NCBI GenBank assembly: GCA_002803225.1
Contig: NXFV01001699.1
Coordinates: forward strand, 1-12,260
Reading direction: 5' to 3'
DNA length: 12,260 bases
Source of the DNA: Gamarada debralockiae
Lineage: Eukaryota > Ascomycota > Leotiomycetes > Helotiales > Hyphodiscaceae
Below are positions 1 through 8,770 of the stretch, piece by piece. The first letter of the stretch is position 1, and the number at the start of each line of letters is the position of its first letter. Made by a program: the position numbers and the translations under genes. Below the pieces are notes generated by a model. It was given only the letters and a program-made list of their open reading frames with translations, had not been told where the DNA came from and ran no database searches.

Positions 1-759
1 GCCCTTAGGTACTTTACCCCCTAGATAAAGACTAACGCTACTAATAAATAAACTATAACAAAGGAGATAATAAACTACCTAGCTATTTAGTTTATAGATC
101 CTAATAAATAACTTAATAGTTAATTAATATTCTAGAAGCTCTAGATAAAGAATACTAATATATTCGAATAGTTCTATATAAGGTTTATAAAGCTAGCTAG
201 TAAAGCTAAGACTCCCTAGGCCTCTTATTTTAGCTCTTTACTAAGTAAAGTTAATACCTAGCTCTAATATAATATTAAAGCTATCCTACCTAATTTAAAC
301 CTTAGCTACTAAATACTAATAGCTTAACTACTACTAGTAGACTAATAAAACCATTCCCTTCGTATAAAGGAAATTATACTAAATTAGTAAACAAGGATAT
401 TAAGCTAGACTAAGGACGCCTAAATAATACCTTTATTTCCGATTAGAATACCTGCCCCTAAACGTATAAGACAAGGAACTCTCTAATAGCAGGAATACTT
501 ATTAGCTCGCGCTAGTAAGGGTCAGACTCCTAACGACTCTTACTTAAAGAGCCTAGCTATTACTAGTAAGTATTTTAATTGCAAGAAACCTAGGTATATC
601 TTATATAACTATTTTAAATAAAAGAGGCTAGGACTTATTAATAAGTTCTAGTTTATTAAGGAAGAGAGACTTAATAATATCAAATACTTTAAGTTAAGTA
701 AAGAAAAAGCTAGTAACTTTACAAATAAAAAGAAGTAATTAAAAAACTTCTTTAGCTAA
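1..759 (+). pseudogene. gag: gag pseudogene of outer element (3' part, partial)
   Basis: Capsid and nucleocapsid polyprotein remnant, read in the frame starting at position 1. The first ~300 bases match the inner element's gag domain (- strand, starting at 7608) with many CAA/CAG/TGG-type codons turned into stops. The CCHC knuckle is at 571-612. Its first Cys, its His and its last Cys are all now Tyr codons, and only the second Cys survives, so zinc binding would be lost. A likely natural stop (757-759) follows the A_AAA_AAC heptamer at 741-747. Another in-frame stop at 736-738, just upstream of the heptamer, is probably a mutated Trp or Gln codon but could be original. The start codon lies outside the window. 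Not functional. Confidence 0.88.
497..520 (+). repeat. Dyad B hairpin in outer gag
   Basis: Arms of 10 nt (497-506 and 511-520) surround a 4-nt loop, TCGC. They pair at about nine of ten positions, allowing G-T pairs. The same hairpin lies at the homologous site of the inner gag, in pol, and in all three LTRs of the window. Confidence 0.7.
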
Positions 760-780
760 GGAAAGACTTCTCTTTAGCTA
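741..780 (+). promoter_or_regulatory. Probable -1 frameshift site, outer gag/pol
   Basis: A_AAA_AAC at 741-747 is in the correct phase with the zinc-knuckle frame (the AAC codon starts at 745). Five bases later a stem begins: TAGCTA (753-758) and AGGAA (759-763), loop AGAC (764-767), then TTCTC (768-772), a 2-nt bulge and TAGCTA (775-780). The inner stem has one mismatch and one wobble pair. Downstream, pol continues in the -1 frame to the protease motif at 906. The same arrangement with the same spacing occurs in the inner copy. Frameshifting has not been shown experimentally, and an in-frame stop at 736-738 must be RIP-derived for the site to be reached. Confidence 0.72.
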
Positions 781-1518
781 ATAGTATTAGCTTTTATTTC
801 TTTGACTTATAGGAAATCGATTTATTAAAGTTATTAAGTAGTAATTAGTTCTTATTTTTATATATAATAATAAAGAATAGATTCTTTACTTAATTATAAG
901 TACTATTTAATACTAGAGTAGGCAGTTATATATATATAGGCTGTATTATTGCTAATATACTTATAAGACAATTTAATCTTTAGTAATATTCGCTACTAAA
1001 GGCTATACTTATTCAAGGCTATAATAGAGTACCTAGTATATTAGCTACTTATTATATTCTTATTAACCTAACTATAGAAGGTAGAATCTACTATAACTAC
1101 CTATTAGTAATTCTAGACTTCTTAAGCTAAGATATTATTATTAAAAGGAACTTAATATATTATTAGTATCTTAAGTTAAATATAAGTATATATCTTCTAG
1201 AGTAGCTAAAAGAGATGTCTTTAACTCTTTCTTTTGTAAAGTAGATAGTTATAACTAGATAATGGCTGCTATAACTACTATAATACTTAAATTAGGAATA
1301 TATATATAATATTAGAAGAATAGACTAGCTTTTAGCAGTCGAAGATAAATATTAATAAGACAAAAGTATAAATTACATTTAGCTTATAGCTATCCTAGAG
1401 AAACCTTATATTTTAGTAACTACTAGGAAGAGTACGCCTTAGGAACTATTTATACTATAACCCTCTACCCTATTTCCTAGGCTAGGGCTAGGAAATCTAA
1501 AATAACTATCTCCTAGTT

Positions 1519-1609
1519 AATTTCCCCTATTAGGTAAGGGAAATCTAGAACATAACATATACCTTATACTAGCTCTAAACTAGCCCTTTATTAACTTAAG
1601 CTAATAAGG
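1519..1609 (+). repeat. Dyads A and B in outer pol linker
   Basis: Dyad A has arms 1519-1527 and 1537-1545 (TTTCCCC and GGGAAA cores). Dyad B follows after 40 nt, with arms 1586-1595 and 1600-1609 and a 4-nt TTAA loop. Inner pol has the same pair at the same 40-nt spacing. Confidence 0.68.
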
Positions 1610-2171
1610 CTCCTCTCGGGGCTTAGACTCCTCCTTAGAATTAGCTATTCCTTGTAGATATTATTTAATATTCCTTAAACGCTATAAATAAGACCTTAGG
1701 GATAGCTTTTATATAATAGAGCAAAAGCTCACGGGGAAGCTCCCTTTACTTTCCCCCTAACAGATAAAACTATTAGCTAACTTAACTAATTAAAACACTA
1801 CTATTACTATTAATATTAGCCTAATTAGTACTATAGGTTTTCACTTTAATATATAATAATATAAGGCTATAATCTTCTTTATATCCTTAAACAAAGTAGA
1901 CTAGATAATTAATAAGAAGGAGCTAGCAGAAGGATAATAATATATAGAGGCTAAGGACTAAAAAGATATAGAGCTTGTACAAACGCTACTCCCACTATAA
2001 TATAAAGAGTATAAAGATATCTTCTTAAAGGCAGCCTTAAATAAGTTTCCCCTATTATATCTATATAACTATAAAATCGAGCTTATAGCCAAAAACTACT
2101 TAATAAAGACCTTACTCTAGAACTAGACTATAGAAGAGCTATAGGCTATTAAGAAATACTTAATTAAGAAC

Positions 2172-2176
2172 CTAGC
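2172..2176. repeat. Target-site duplication CTAGC, left copy
   Basis: CTAGC lies immediately outside the TG of the inner element's 3' LTR. The identical 5 bp at 8811-8815 follows the other LTR. Five bp is the usual duplication length for Ty3/Gypsy integrases. Collapsing the two copies rejoins the outer RT frame. Confidence 0.95.
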
Positions 2177-2515
2177 TGTGACGGCTACAAGCTATCGATC
2201 AGAGGGAATAGTGAGGGACATCGTACGCAGATAAGACCTATAGGAATAGCATAGTATATTATAGATAGGACTGTAAAAGAGTAGCCTAAACACTTGTAAC
2301 TATTGAGAATCTAAAGCTAAAGAAAGAAGGAGAAGAAGAAGAGAGCTTTATAAGAAGCTCAAGCTTATATACAAGACTTAAGACTATACTAATATAGAGT
2401 CCTTATTAGCACAAGCTAACAAGGGTCCTGAATATAGCAGCTCTTATTGATTTCCCCCGCCGGGCAGGGGAAATCCACGGCACGTGATTTAAGCGAAAGG
2501 CCGCGTACTATAATA
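2177..2515 (-). repeat. 3' LTR of inner element (339 bp)
   Basis: It begins TGTGACGGC on the + strand and aligns without gaps to 8472-8810. By eye about 27 positions differ and all are transitions, as expected from RIP acting on two LTRs that were identical at integration. The internal end reads GTACTATAATA where the other LTR has GTGCCGTGACA, five RIP-type changes in 11 bases. It contains dyads A and B, a purine-rich GAA tract (pyrimidine-rich in element orientation) and a CACGTG motif. Confidence 0.95.
2401..2475 (-). repeat. Dyads A and B in inner 3' LTR
   Basis: Dyad B has arms 2401-2410 and 2415-2424 with a 4-nt loop. Dyad A has arms GATTTCCCC (2449-2457) and GGGGAAATC (2467-2475), perfect over 9 bp. 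They are 24 nt apart, as in the other two LTRs. Confidence 0.78.
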
Positions 2516-2528
2516 TTCCCCCCCCTTT
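2516..2528 (-). other. Polypurine tract of inner element
   Basis: On the - strand this reads AAAGGGGGGGGAA and directly abuts the 3' LTR. It is the expected plus-strand priming site for reverse transcription. The outer element has the equivalent tract at 11731-11741, the same distance (303 bp) from the chromodomain reference codon to the LTR boundary. Confidence 0.9.
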
Positions 2529-2639
2529 GAGTAGAACTAACTGTAGTTCTAGTAATACAAAGGTTTATTATTATTTGCATACTCTTCAAATTCTTCTTTT
2601 CTAGCCTTATATTCCCTAATCCAGCGCTTTAAGCGTGCC

Positions 2640-2830
2640 GGTAGTCCTGCTACGTTTGGCCGATTCTCATAGAACTGCCTTAGCAAGTAATAGTAGCCCT
2701 TTAAATCAAAGGCCTTATACTAGCTAAAGTCCTACAGCCTATCTCCCTTCTATTGTACTTAGTAGTACAAGTTCTTCTAACGCATATGTACCTAACTATC
2801 TAAAATTTCCTTAACTTCCTACTTATCGTT
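2640..2830 (-). other. Chromodomain at the C-terminus of inner pol
   Basis: In the pol frame, starting at codon 2818, I read E-V-K-E-I-L-D-S, then a Y-Y-x-V-x-x-K-G-D-R-L segment, D-F-S-x-Y-K-A-F-D-L, and F-Y-E-N-R-P-N-V-A-G-L-P-A-R-L. This is the chromatin-binding module downstream of integrase that defines chromoviruses and helps direct integration to marked chromatin. The aromatic and Trp positions are partly stop codons now. The outer copy has the same domain from 11439, at the same 894-bp distance from the first integrase Asp. Confidence 0.85.
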
Positions 2831-5800
2831 GTCTCTGTATTGTACTAGTTCTGATACAGGGTTTCTTTGTCCGGGCAATAGGTTACTAAGATCTTTACAT
2901 AACTTCTTAGCATAGAATATATTATAGACTCTCATTGTAGGCAGTAAGTCAAGCTTATAGCTATGCCCTTTCTTGTCTAAGACTATATAAAGGCCCTGTT
3001 ACTAGTAGTCTAGTTTATAGCTTAAGCGATTCGACTTAAGGTTTTTAGTCAAAACCTATACTTTGTCCTTTACGTCCTAGTTGATAGCTCTTTAGTACTT
3101 ATTAGCCTACGCGGCTTATCGTTCTTAAGCCTTTAGTATATTAGCGTGTACCTTAGCCTAAATATCCTCTATATACTAAGCTAGCTATTAGGCTTCTTAT
3201 TGATCTAGGTGTTCCTTTAGTATACGGCCCTCGGATAAGGCCTCCTAGTCGAACGATATCCGGGGCTCATAGCCGCGTTCGACTATAAATAAAGACATCC
3301 CAGTAGACTTATAAGGGAGTACTACAGTAGTATAATCTACTAGGTAAATTAGCTTAGGCTAGTTATTCTAGTAGTAGTTAATAAATAAACAAAGGCACTA
3401 ATCTAGCCACTAGTTATAGTTCTCTATTTGGCTATCTGTTTAAGGGTAGTCCGCTATTAATAAGAGGAGTTTAGTTCCTAGTAGGCTATTAAGTTTATTC
3501 TAGAAGACACTAATAAACTAAAGGCCTCTGTTACTAACAATAGTATCTAGTAATCTAAAGTAGTAAAAGATATATATATAGTATAGTGTAATAAGATCCC
3601 TTGCTAAGTAGGTCTTATAGTATAAGATACTAATAGGCCGCTTACTAAAGTAGTTAATAAAAACGACTATAGTATTTATACTATTTTTTACTTTAAAGAA
3701 GTCCTTAAAGTCTATTACTATATCTTTCTATAGCTGAAGAGGAACTAAAAGAAGGTATAATAGCCCTAGGGTCTTATCTTAGGGTACTATAGATACTTGA
3801 CAGATATAGCAGTTAGTAATATATTAGTCTACGTCTTATATAAGGCCTTTCTAATAGTATTTAGCCTATAGCAGCTTATGTATCTTTATCTTACTAGAGT
3901 AAGCAATTAAAATTATACTATAGGCCTCGCTAATTAACTTAATATAAAGGTAATAGCTTTTATAGGAGACTAGTACTATAAGTATACTATAGTAAGTAAG
4001 TAGCCCGTCCTATAGATGCCAAGATTTATTATTACCCTTACGAGCTAATATATAATAACCTTCTAGCTCTAAGCTAGATTAGTTCGCTACTAAGATGTGG
4101 TCGATAAGCTCTAATTACTTATAAATTAACGGGGCAATAGTATTTATATATATTAATTAAAGCTAAATTATTTCTTAGAGCTCCTTAAAGAGTATATTAA
4201 ACCAAAGTAGTACTTATTTCTAGTTTAGTTTCTTAAGCTTATCCTAGGGGGTAATATCTTGTTCTTGGCGTATTAATGGGTTTATACAATTAAGTTTATC
4301 TAGCTTATACTTAATTTAGAAGTTGTACTTAGAGAGGATCTTAGCCTAGCACGCCTATTACACTATAAGCGACTTTATAGTCATAAAGTACTCTAACGCC
4401 TTATAGTCAGTCACTACTAAGATAGGGTCACTACTTCCTTTGAGTTCTACTTACTAGTATTTAAATGCCTTAACAATAGCTAGTAGCTCCTTATTGTAGA
4501 TCGCGTAGTTACACTTAGCTAGGTTTATAGTCTTTAAGAAGTAGCCTACTAGGTACTATTCGCTATCTAAGCCTAGCTATAAGAACATAGCGGCAACCAC
4601 AATATCGGACGAGTTAGTCTCAAGTATATACTACCTATTAGTATCATAGTAGACAAGAAGGGGCGCCGAGAGCAATCGTTACTTAAGAGTATCGAAAGCT
4701 AGTATATAGTAGTCATTGAAAGTAAAGGGATTCTCCTTCTGGGTAAGCTTAACAAGAGGTCTAGCAATCGTCCTATAGTCCTATATAAAGCGCCAATAGA
4801 AGTTGTAAAAGCCTAAGTACAATTACACGCCACATATAGTCTTTAGCAGTACTTAATCCCTAATAACTTCAATCTTAGTAGGGTTAACAGAGATACTATT
4901 AGTACTAATAATAAAGCCTAGGTACTTTATATAAGTTATACTAAACTTATACTTCTTAATATTAGCCTAGATACTAGCTTTCTAGAGATACTCTAGGACC
5001 TTCTTAACCTGTATTTTATACATTAGAGAGTCCTTGGAGTAGATTAAGATATTATTTAGGTATATTATACAAAAGACGTCTAAGAAGTCAAACAGAACAT
5101 CGTTTATAAACCGTTACTAGGTTATAAGGCCGTTTGTTAAACTAAAGGGGAGTACATTATACTAATAGGAGCTGTATTAGGTGCAAAACGTAGTTAGGGC
5201 GCAGCTGGATTCCTTAATACATATACAATAGAAAGCTTATTGTATATTAAGCTTCGTAAAGACCTTAGCTTTAGTAAGCTTAGCTAGCGTCTTATCAATT
5301 AAAGGCAAGGGGTACTAGTCCTTCTTCGTAATAGTATTTAGCTTCCTGAAGTCAATACAAAACTGTAGTCCGCTATTCGGCTTCTTAACAAACATAACAG
5401 GTGCTCTAAATAGTTCCTATAACACTAAAATAAAGCCTTTAGCTAAGTTCTTAATTAAGTATTTCTTAATAGCCTATAGTTCTTCTATAGTCTAGTTTTA
5501 AAGTAGGGTCTTCGTTAGGTTGTTCTCAGCCGTAAGCTCGATTTTATAGTCGTACGGGCGTAATAGGGGAAACTCATTAAAGGCTGCTTTTGAGAAAACG
5601 TTTTTAAACTCCTTGTATTGTAGCAGGAGTAGCGTTTGTACAAGCTTTACATCTTCTTAGTCTTTAGCCTCTACATATTACCGCCCTTCCGCTAGCTCCT
5701 TCTCGTTGATCATCTAGTCTACCTCGTTCAAGGACGTAGAGAAGACCGTAGCTTCGCGTTGTTATATATTAAAGTAGAAGCCTATAGCACTAATTAAACT

Positions 5801-6008
5801 GATATTAATAGTAGTAGTAATGTCTTGGTCAATTAAGCTTACTAACGACATTACTTATTAGGGAGAGGGTAAAGGGGTCTTCCTAGTAAGCTCTTATTCT
5901 ATTGTCCGAAGACTATCCCTAAGGTCCTACTTATAGCGTTTAGGGAATATTAGATAGTGTTTACGGGGGATAGCTATTACTAAAGGGGAGTCTAAGCCCC
6001 GAGGGAAG

Positions 6009-6099
6009 CCTTATTAGCTCGAGTTAATAAGGGGCTAGTTTAGGGCTAGTGCAGGGTATACATTACGTTCTGGATTTCCCCTGCCTAGTAGGGGAAATC
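6009..6099 (-). repeat. Dyads A and B in inner pol linker
   Basis: Dyad A has arms GATTTCCCC (6073-6081) and GGGGAAATC (6091-6099), perfect with a 9-nt loop. Dyad B has arms CCTTATTAGC (6009-6018) and GTTAATAAGG (6023-6032) with a 4-nt TCGA loop. They lie 40 nt apart in the low-complexity region between protease and RT, in the same order (A then B in element orientation) as in the LTR. Confidence 0.78.
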
Positions 6100-6837
6100 G
6101 ACTAGGAAATAGTTATTCTAGATTTTCTAGCCTTGGCCCAGGAAATAGAGTAGGGGGTTATAATACAGATAATTCTAGGGATATACCCTTCTCAGTAGTC
6201 ACTAAGACGTAGGGTTTCTCTAGAATAGCTATAGGCTAGATATAATTTATACTTCCATCTTATTAGCGCTTATCTTTGACTACTAAGAGCTAGTTAATTC
6301 TCCTAATATCGCGCATATATTCCCGATTTAGGCACTATAGTAGTTGTAGTAGCTATTGTCTAGTTACAACTGTCTACTTCGCAAAAGAGAGGGTTAGAGA
6401 CGTCTCTTCTAGCTACTCTAGAAGATACGTACTCATATTTAACTTAAGACGCCAGTAATATATTAAGTTTTTTCTAATAATAATATCTTAGCTTAAGGAG
6501 TCTAGAATTACTAATGGGTAGTCGCAGCAGGTTCTGCCTTCCACAGTTAGGTTAACGAGGATATAATGGGTAGCTAGTACACTAGATACTCTGTTATAGC
6601 CTTAGATGGGTATAGCCTTTAGCAGCAGATACCGCTGAAGATCAAATCGTCTCACGAGTACGTTAGCGATAATACGGCCTACGTACGTATAACCGCCTGC
6701 TCCAGTATCAAAAAGTACTTGTAATTAAGTAGAGAATTCATTCTTTATTATTATACATAGAAACAAGAACTAATCACTGCCTAGTAGCTTTAACAAATCG
6801 ATTTTTTATAAGTCAAAGAACTAGGGGCTAATACTAT

Positions 6838-6877
6838 TAGCTAGAGAGGAGTCTTCCTCTAGCTAGAGTAGTTTTTT
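6838..6877 (-). promoter_or_regulatory. Probable -1 frameshift site, inner gag/pol
   Basis: On the - strand A_AAA_AAC occupies 6877-6871, with AAA and AAC as zero-frame gag codons 526-527 counted from the ATG at 8451. After a 5-nt spacer (TACTC) comes a stem: TAGCTA and GAGGA (6865-6855), loop AGAC, then TCCTC, a TC bulge and TAGCTA (down to 6838). The 11 base pairs are perfect apart from the bulge. The zero-frame stop at 6861-6859 falls inside the stem. In the -1 frame the sequence reads on to the protease, with its Asp 168 nt from the heptamer start, exactly as in the outer copy. A second zero-frame stop at 6882-6880 just upstream is best explained as a mutated Trp or Gln codon. Confidence 0.76.
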
Positions 6878-8451
6878 GACTACTTTACGTCATTATTGCT
6901 AACATCCTCTACGCCTAACTCAATGTTTTTAACATTGTCCAGTCCTCCTTCCCTGGCAAACTAGAACTCATTAATAAGCCCTGGCCTTTTCCGTTCGGGA
7001 CAGTCACGTGAGATATACCTAGGCTCCTCACAGTTAAAACACTTGCCAGCAGCAGCAAGGCTCTTTAAGTAGACATTATCGGGAGTCTGACCCTTGCTGG
7101 CGCAAGCTAGTAAGCTCTCCTACAGGAGAGTTTTCTGTCTTATACGTTTAAAGGCAAATGTTCTAGTCGGAAATAAAGACGTTATTTAAACGTCCTTAGT
7201 TTAGCTTGATACCCCTATTCGCTGATTTAGTGTAATTTCCTTTGCGCAAAGGGAACAGTTCTATTAGCCCACTAGTAGTAGTTAGGCTACTAGCACTTAA
7301 TAGTTAAGGTTCAAATCAAGTAGAACAACCTTAATATTATGTCTAAGCTGTGTACTAATCTTACCTAGTAGAGAGCTAAAATAAAAGGCTTAGGGGATCT
7401 TTACTTCGCTAGCCAGCTCTATAAACCTTGCGTAGAACTACTCGAACGTATTAGTGCTTTCTATTTAGTATTCCTAGAATGCCAATTAGCTGTTAAGCTT
7501 TTTGTTAGGGTCTATAAACCAAATAGCTAAATAGTCTATTATCTCCTCTATAGTAGTCCATTTATTAGTAGCGTTTACCTTTATCTAGGGGGTGAGATAT
7601 TTAAGGGCGTCCCTAAGTATACAGTTATATACGTAGTTGACCTTGTTTTGCTTAGAGTCGTAGTAATCGGCATTAGACTAAAATTTGCTTTCTATTTAAG
7701 CTTGCTATTAGTCGAAGAATAGCTCTTTATCTCGTTTGTTTAGCTCTTTTAAGTCTAGGAGCTTTGGGCTACGTTTCTCCTGTAGTACTAAAGTAGTAGC
7801 CCTACTATTAGCCTATAAGGTTTACTATAGGAGACAGAACAGCATTCCTTAAGTAATTAGCTCGTCCGCCGGGGGCAAGTGGCTAGGTCGCGGTCGTACT
7901 GTACAAGTGCGACATAGGGTAGTAGCTCTTTATAAGCTATAAGGGAAGGAAAGGGGACGTATAATACACCTATTACTTGACTTTATATTACTATTAGGAA
8001 GGGATCAAGGAGAGTACTTTACTAGCTGCCTTTCCAGTGCCCGTATACGTTCTTCCTAGGCCTAGTTCTACTCGAACTATTCTTTCCGAGTACGCCTTTT
8101 GTAAGGAGGCTTTATATAAGTAATATCTCTACTCTTTCTACTATATATAGTAGGGACTTCTCCCAAGTTAATATACTCGATAGGCTCAATACTCTATAGT
8201 GTCTCGGCTAATAGGTAATTGTCTTGCCCAAAGGATTAGTGACTAGGACCTGTGTTACTATCTATAGTATTTATTAATTGGGGGTTTTATGCTAACGGCT
8301 TATCTGTCTAGCGGGTACCTTGTAAAAGAAGGCGTGACAGCCGTACTCCGAGAGCAGGTAGTCACCAAAAAGTCAAGTAGTTAGCTCCTTATAAGACTAA
8401 CTCTTCAGCAGTCCTACTACTAGCGGGGATATTTACTATCTTCCCAGACAT
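6859..8451 (-). pseudogene. gag: gag pseudogene of inner element
   Basis: Structural polyprotein of about 530 codons. The ATG at 8451-8449 is chosen because it lies 20 bp inside the 5' LTR and is in frame, across 470 codons, with the zinc knuckle. It starts M-S-G-K-I-V-N-I. A charged stretch with heptad character, E-E-R-I-R-A-L-E-R-Q-L (about residues 119-142), is a likely coiled coil. A retrotransposon gag domain follows at about 250-355, including F-Y-A-R-F-I-E-L-A-S-E. The zinc knuckle (7041-7000) reads C-F-N-C-E-E-P-R-Y-I-S-R-D-C, where Tyr replaces the ligand His of C-X2-C-X4-H-X4-C, as expected from CAT to TAT. There are many stops (for example at residue 21), so no full-length protein can be made. 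Confidence 0.9.
7092..7115 (-). repeat. Dyad B hairpin in inner gag
   Basis: Arms 7092-7101 and 7106-7115 surround a 4-nt GCAA loop, with pairing at about nine of ten positions including G-T pairs. It lies just upstream of the zinc knuckle at the site homologous to 497-520. Its core sequence resembles the LTR copy of dyad B. Confidence 0.7.
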
Positions 8452-8471
8452 TATAGTTAAGCTTTAGATTA
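8452..8471 (-). other. Leader and primer-binding position of inner element
   Basis: Only 20 bp separate the 5' LTR from the gag ATG, so the primer-binding site must lie here. On the - strand it begins TAATCTAAAGC. A canonical site starts TGG, and TAA could be TGG after two G-to-A changes. I cannot name the primer tRNA from this mutated sequence. Confidence 0.5.
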
Positions 8472-8613
8472 TATAACGGCTATAAGCTATCAATTAGAGG
8501 GAATAGTAAGGGACATTGTACGCAGATAAGACCTATAGGAATAGCGTAGTATATTATAAATAGGACTATAAAAGAGTAGCCTAAACGCTTGTAACTATTG
8601 AGAATCTAAAGCT

Positions 8614-8669
8614 AAAGAAAGAAGGAGAAGAAGAAGAGAGCTTCATAAGAAGCTTAAGCTTATATATAA
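8614..8669 (-). promoter_or_regulatory. Candidate LTR promoter of inner element
   Basis: A TATA-like palindrome, TTATATATAA (8660-8669), is followed in element orientation by a pyrimidine-rich CTT/TCTTC tract (+ strand purines at 8614-8640). TATA plus a pyrimidine-rich stretch is a common arrangement around fungal transcription starts. The same order is present in the outer LTR. Inferred from motifs only. Confidence 0.5.
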
Positions 8670-8695
8670 GACTTAAGGCTATACTAATATAGGGT

Positions 8696-8770
8696 CCTTA
8701 CTAGCGCAAGCCAACAAGGGTCCTAAATATAGCAGCTCTTATTGATTTCCCCCGCCAGGCGGGGGAAATC
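8696..8770 (-). repeat. Dyads A and B in inner 5' LTR
   Basis: Dyad A has arms GATTTCCCCC (8744-8753) and GGGGGAAATC (8761-8770), perfect over 10 bp with a 7-nt loop. Dyad B has arms 8696-8705 and 8710-8719 with a 4-nt GCAA loop. This is the least mutated copy of dyad A in the window. Confidence 0.8.

Larger units (their letters stand above)
1..2176 (+). mobile_element. Outer Ty3/Gypsy chromovirus, 5' portion (left of nested insertion)
   Basis: This is the left part of a RIP-degraded LTR retrotransposon on the + strand. It enters the window already inside gag, so the 5' LTR, primer-binding site and gag start are outside. By comparison with the inner copy, about 840 bp of gag lie upstream. 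It contains the gag domain, a degenerate zinc knuckle (571-612), a frameshift module (741-780), a protease with its motif at 906-920, a protease-RT linker and the start of RT. It breaks off at 2176, where the inner element is inserted, and resumes at 8816 after the repeated CTAGC. It is more heavily RIP-mutated than the inner element, with most CpA turned to TpA. Confidence 0.93.
747..2176 (+). pseudogene. pol: pol pseudogene of outer element, protease to start of RT
   Basis: First part of the pol polyprotein, in the frame of codons starting at multiples of 3, which is -1 to gag. The aspartic protease motif at 906-920 reads F-N-T-R-V where the inner copy has F-D-T-G-A, so the catalytic Asp is lost. 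A low-complexity, probably Ser/Pro-rich linker (about 1440-1750) carries two dyads. RT begins about 2030 and reads through residues resembling IELIAENYLTKTL and the EELQAIKKYLIKNL stretch before it is cut at 2176 by the inner element. The reading frame resumes at 8816. Stops are frequent and mostly explained by CAA, CAG or TGG mutation. Not functional. Confidence 0.9.
2516..6873 (-). pseudogene. pol: pol pseudogene of inner element (PR-RT-RNaseH-IN-chromodomain)
   Basis: About 1,450 codons in one frame, -1 relative to gag, with no net frame change between any landmarks. The protease motif is F-D-T-G-A, with Asp at 6709-6707. RT runs about 5560-4950: F-C-I-D-F-R-K-L-N is recognisable, the F-T-K-L-D motif now has Asn, and Y-L-D-D reads Y-L-N-N starting at 5062. 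RNase H: first Asp is now Asn (4615), Glu is kept (4489), and V-T-D-Y-K is kept. Integrase: a C-Y-I-C pair lies at 3811-3800, and the core has Asp (3712), Asn in place of the second Asp (3532) and Glu (3424), with DD35E spacing. A chromodomain closes the protein. Many stops at Gln/Trp positions. The frame stays open across the polypurine tract towards the LTR. Confidence 0.93.

Noticed and set aside
1741..1800. CCCCC-containing stretch in outer pol as a second polypurine tract on the other strand
   Set aside because: It has no adjacent LTR end and aligns with ordinary coding sequence of the inner pol.
1..2176. AT-rich block as mitochondrial or centromeric DNA
   Set aside because: Homology to the - strand gag/pol frame explains it base for base, and the AT bias follows RIP-type transitions.
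2317..2347. GAA-rich tract as a simple microsatellite
   Set aside because: It is at the same place in all three LTRs and interrupted in the same way, so it is a constituent of the LTR.
6009..6099. The dyad pair as an inserted MITE
   Set aside because: No flanking target-site duplication is visible, and the reading-frame spacing is the same in both copies, so it is part of the element.
8452..8471. Naming a specific primer tRNA
   Set aside because: The site is mutated, including the first bases, and several tRNAs would fit equally badly.
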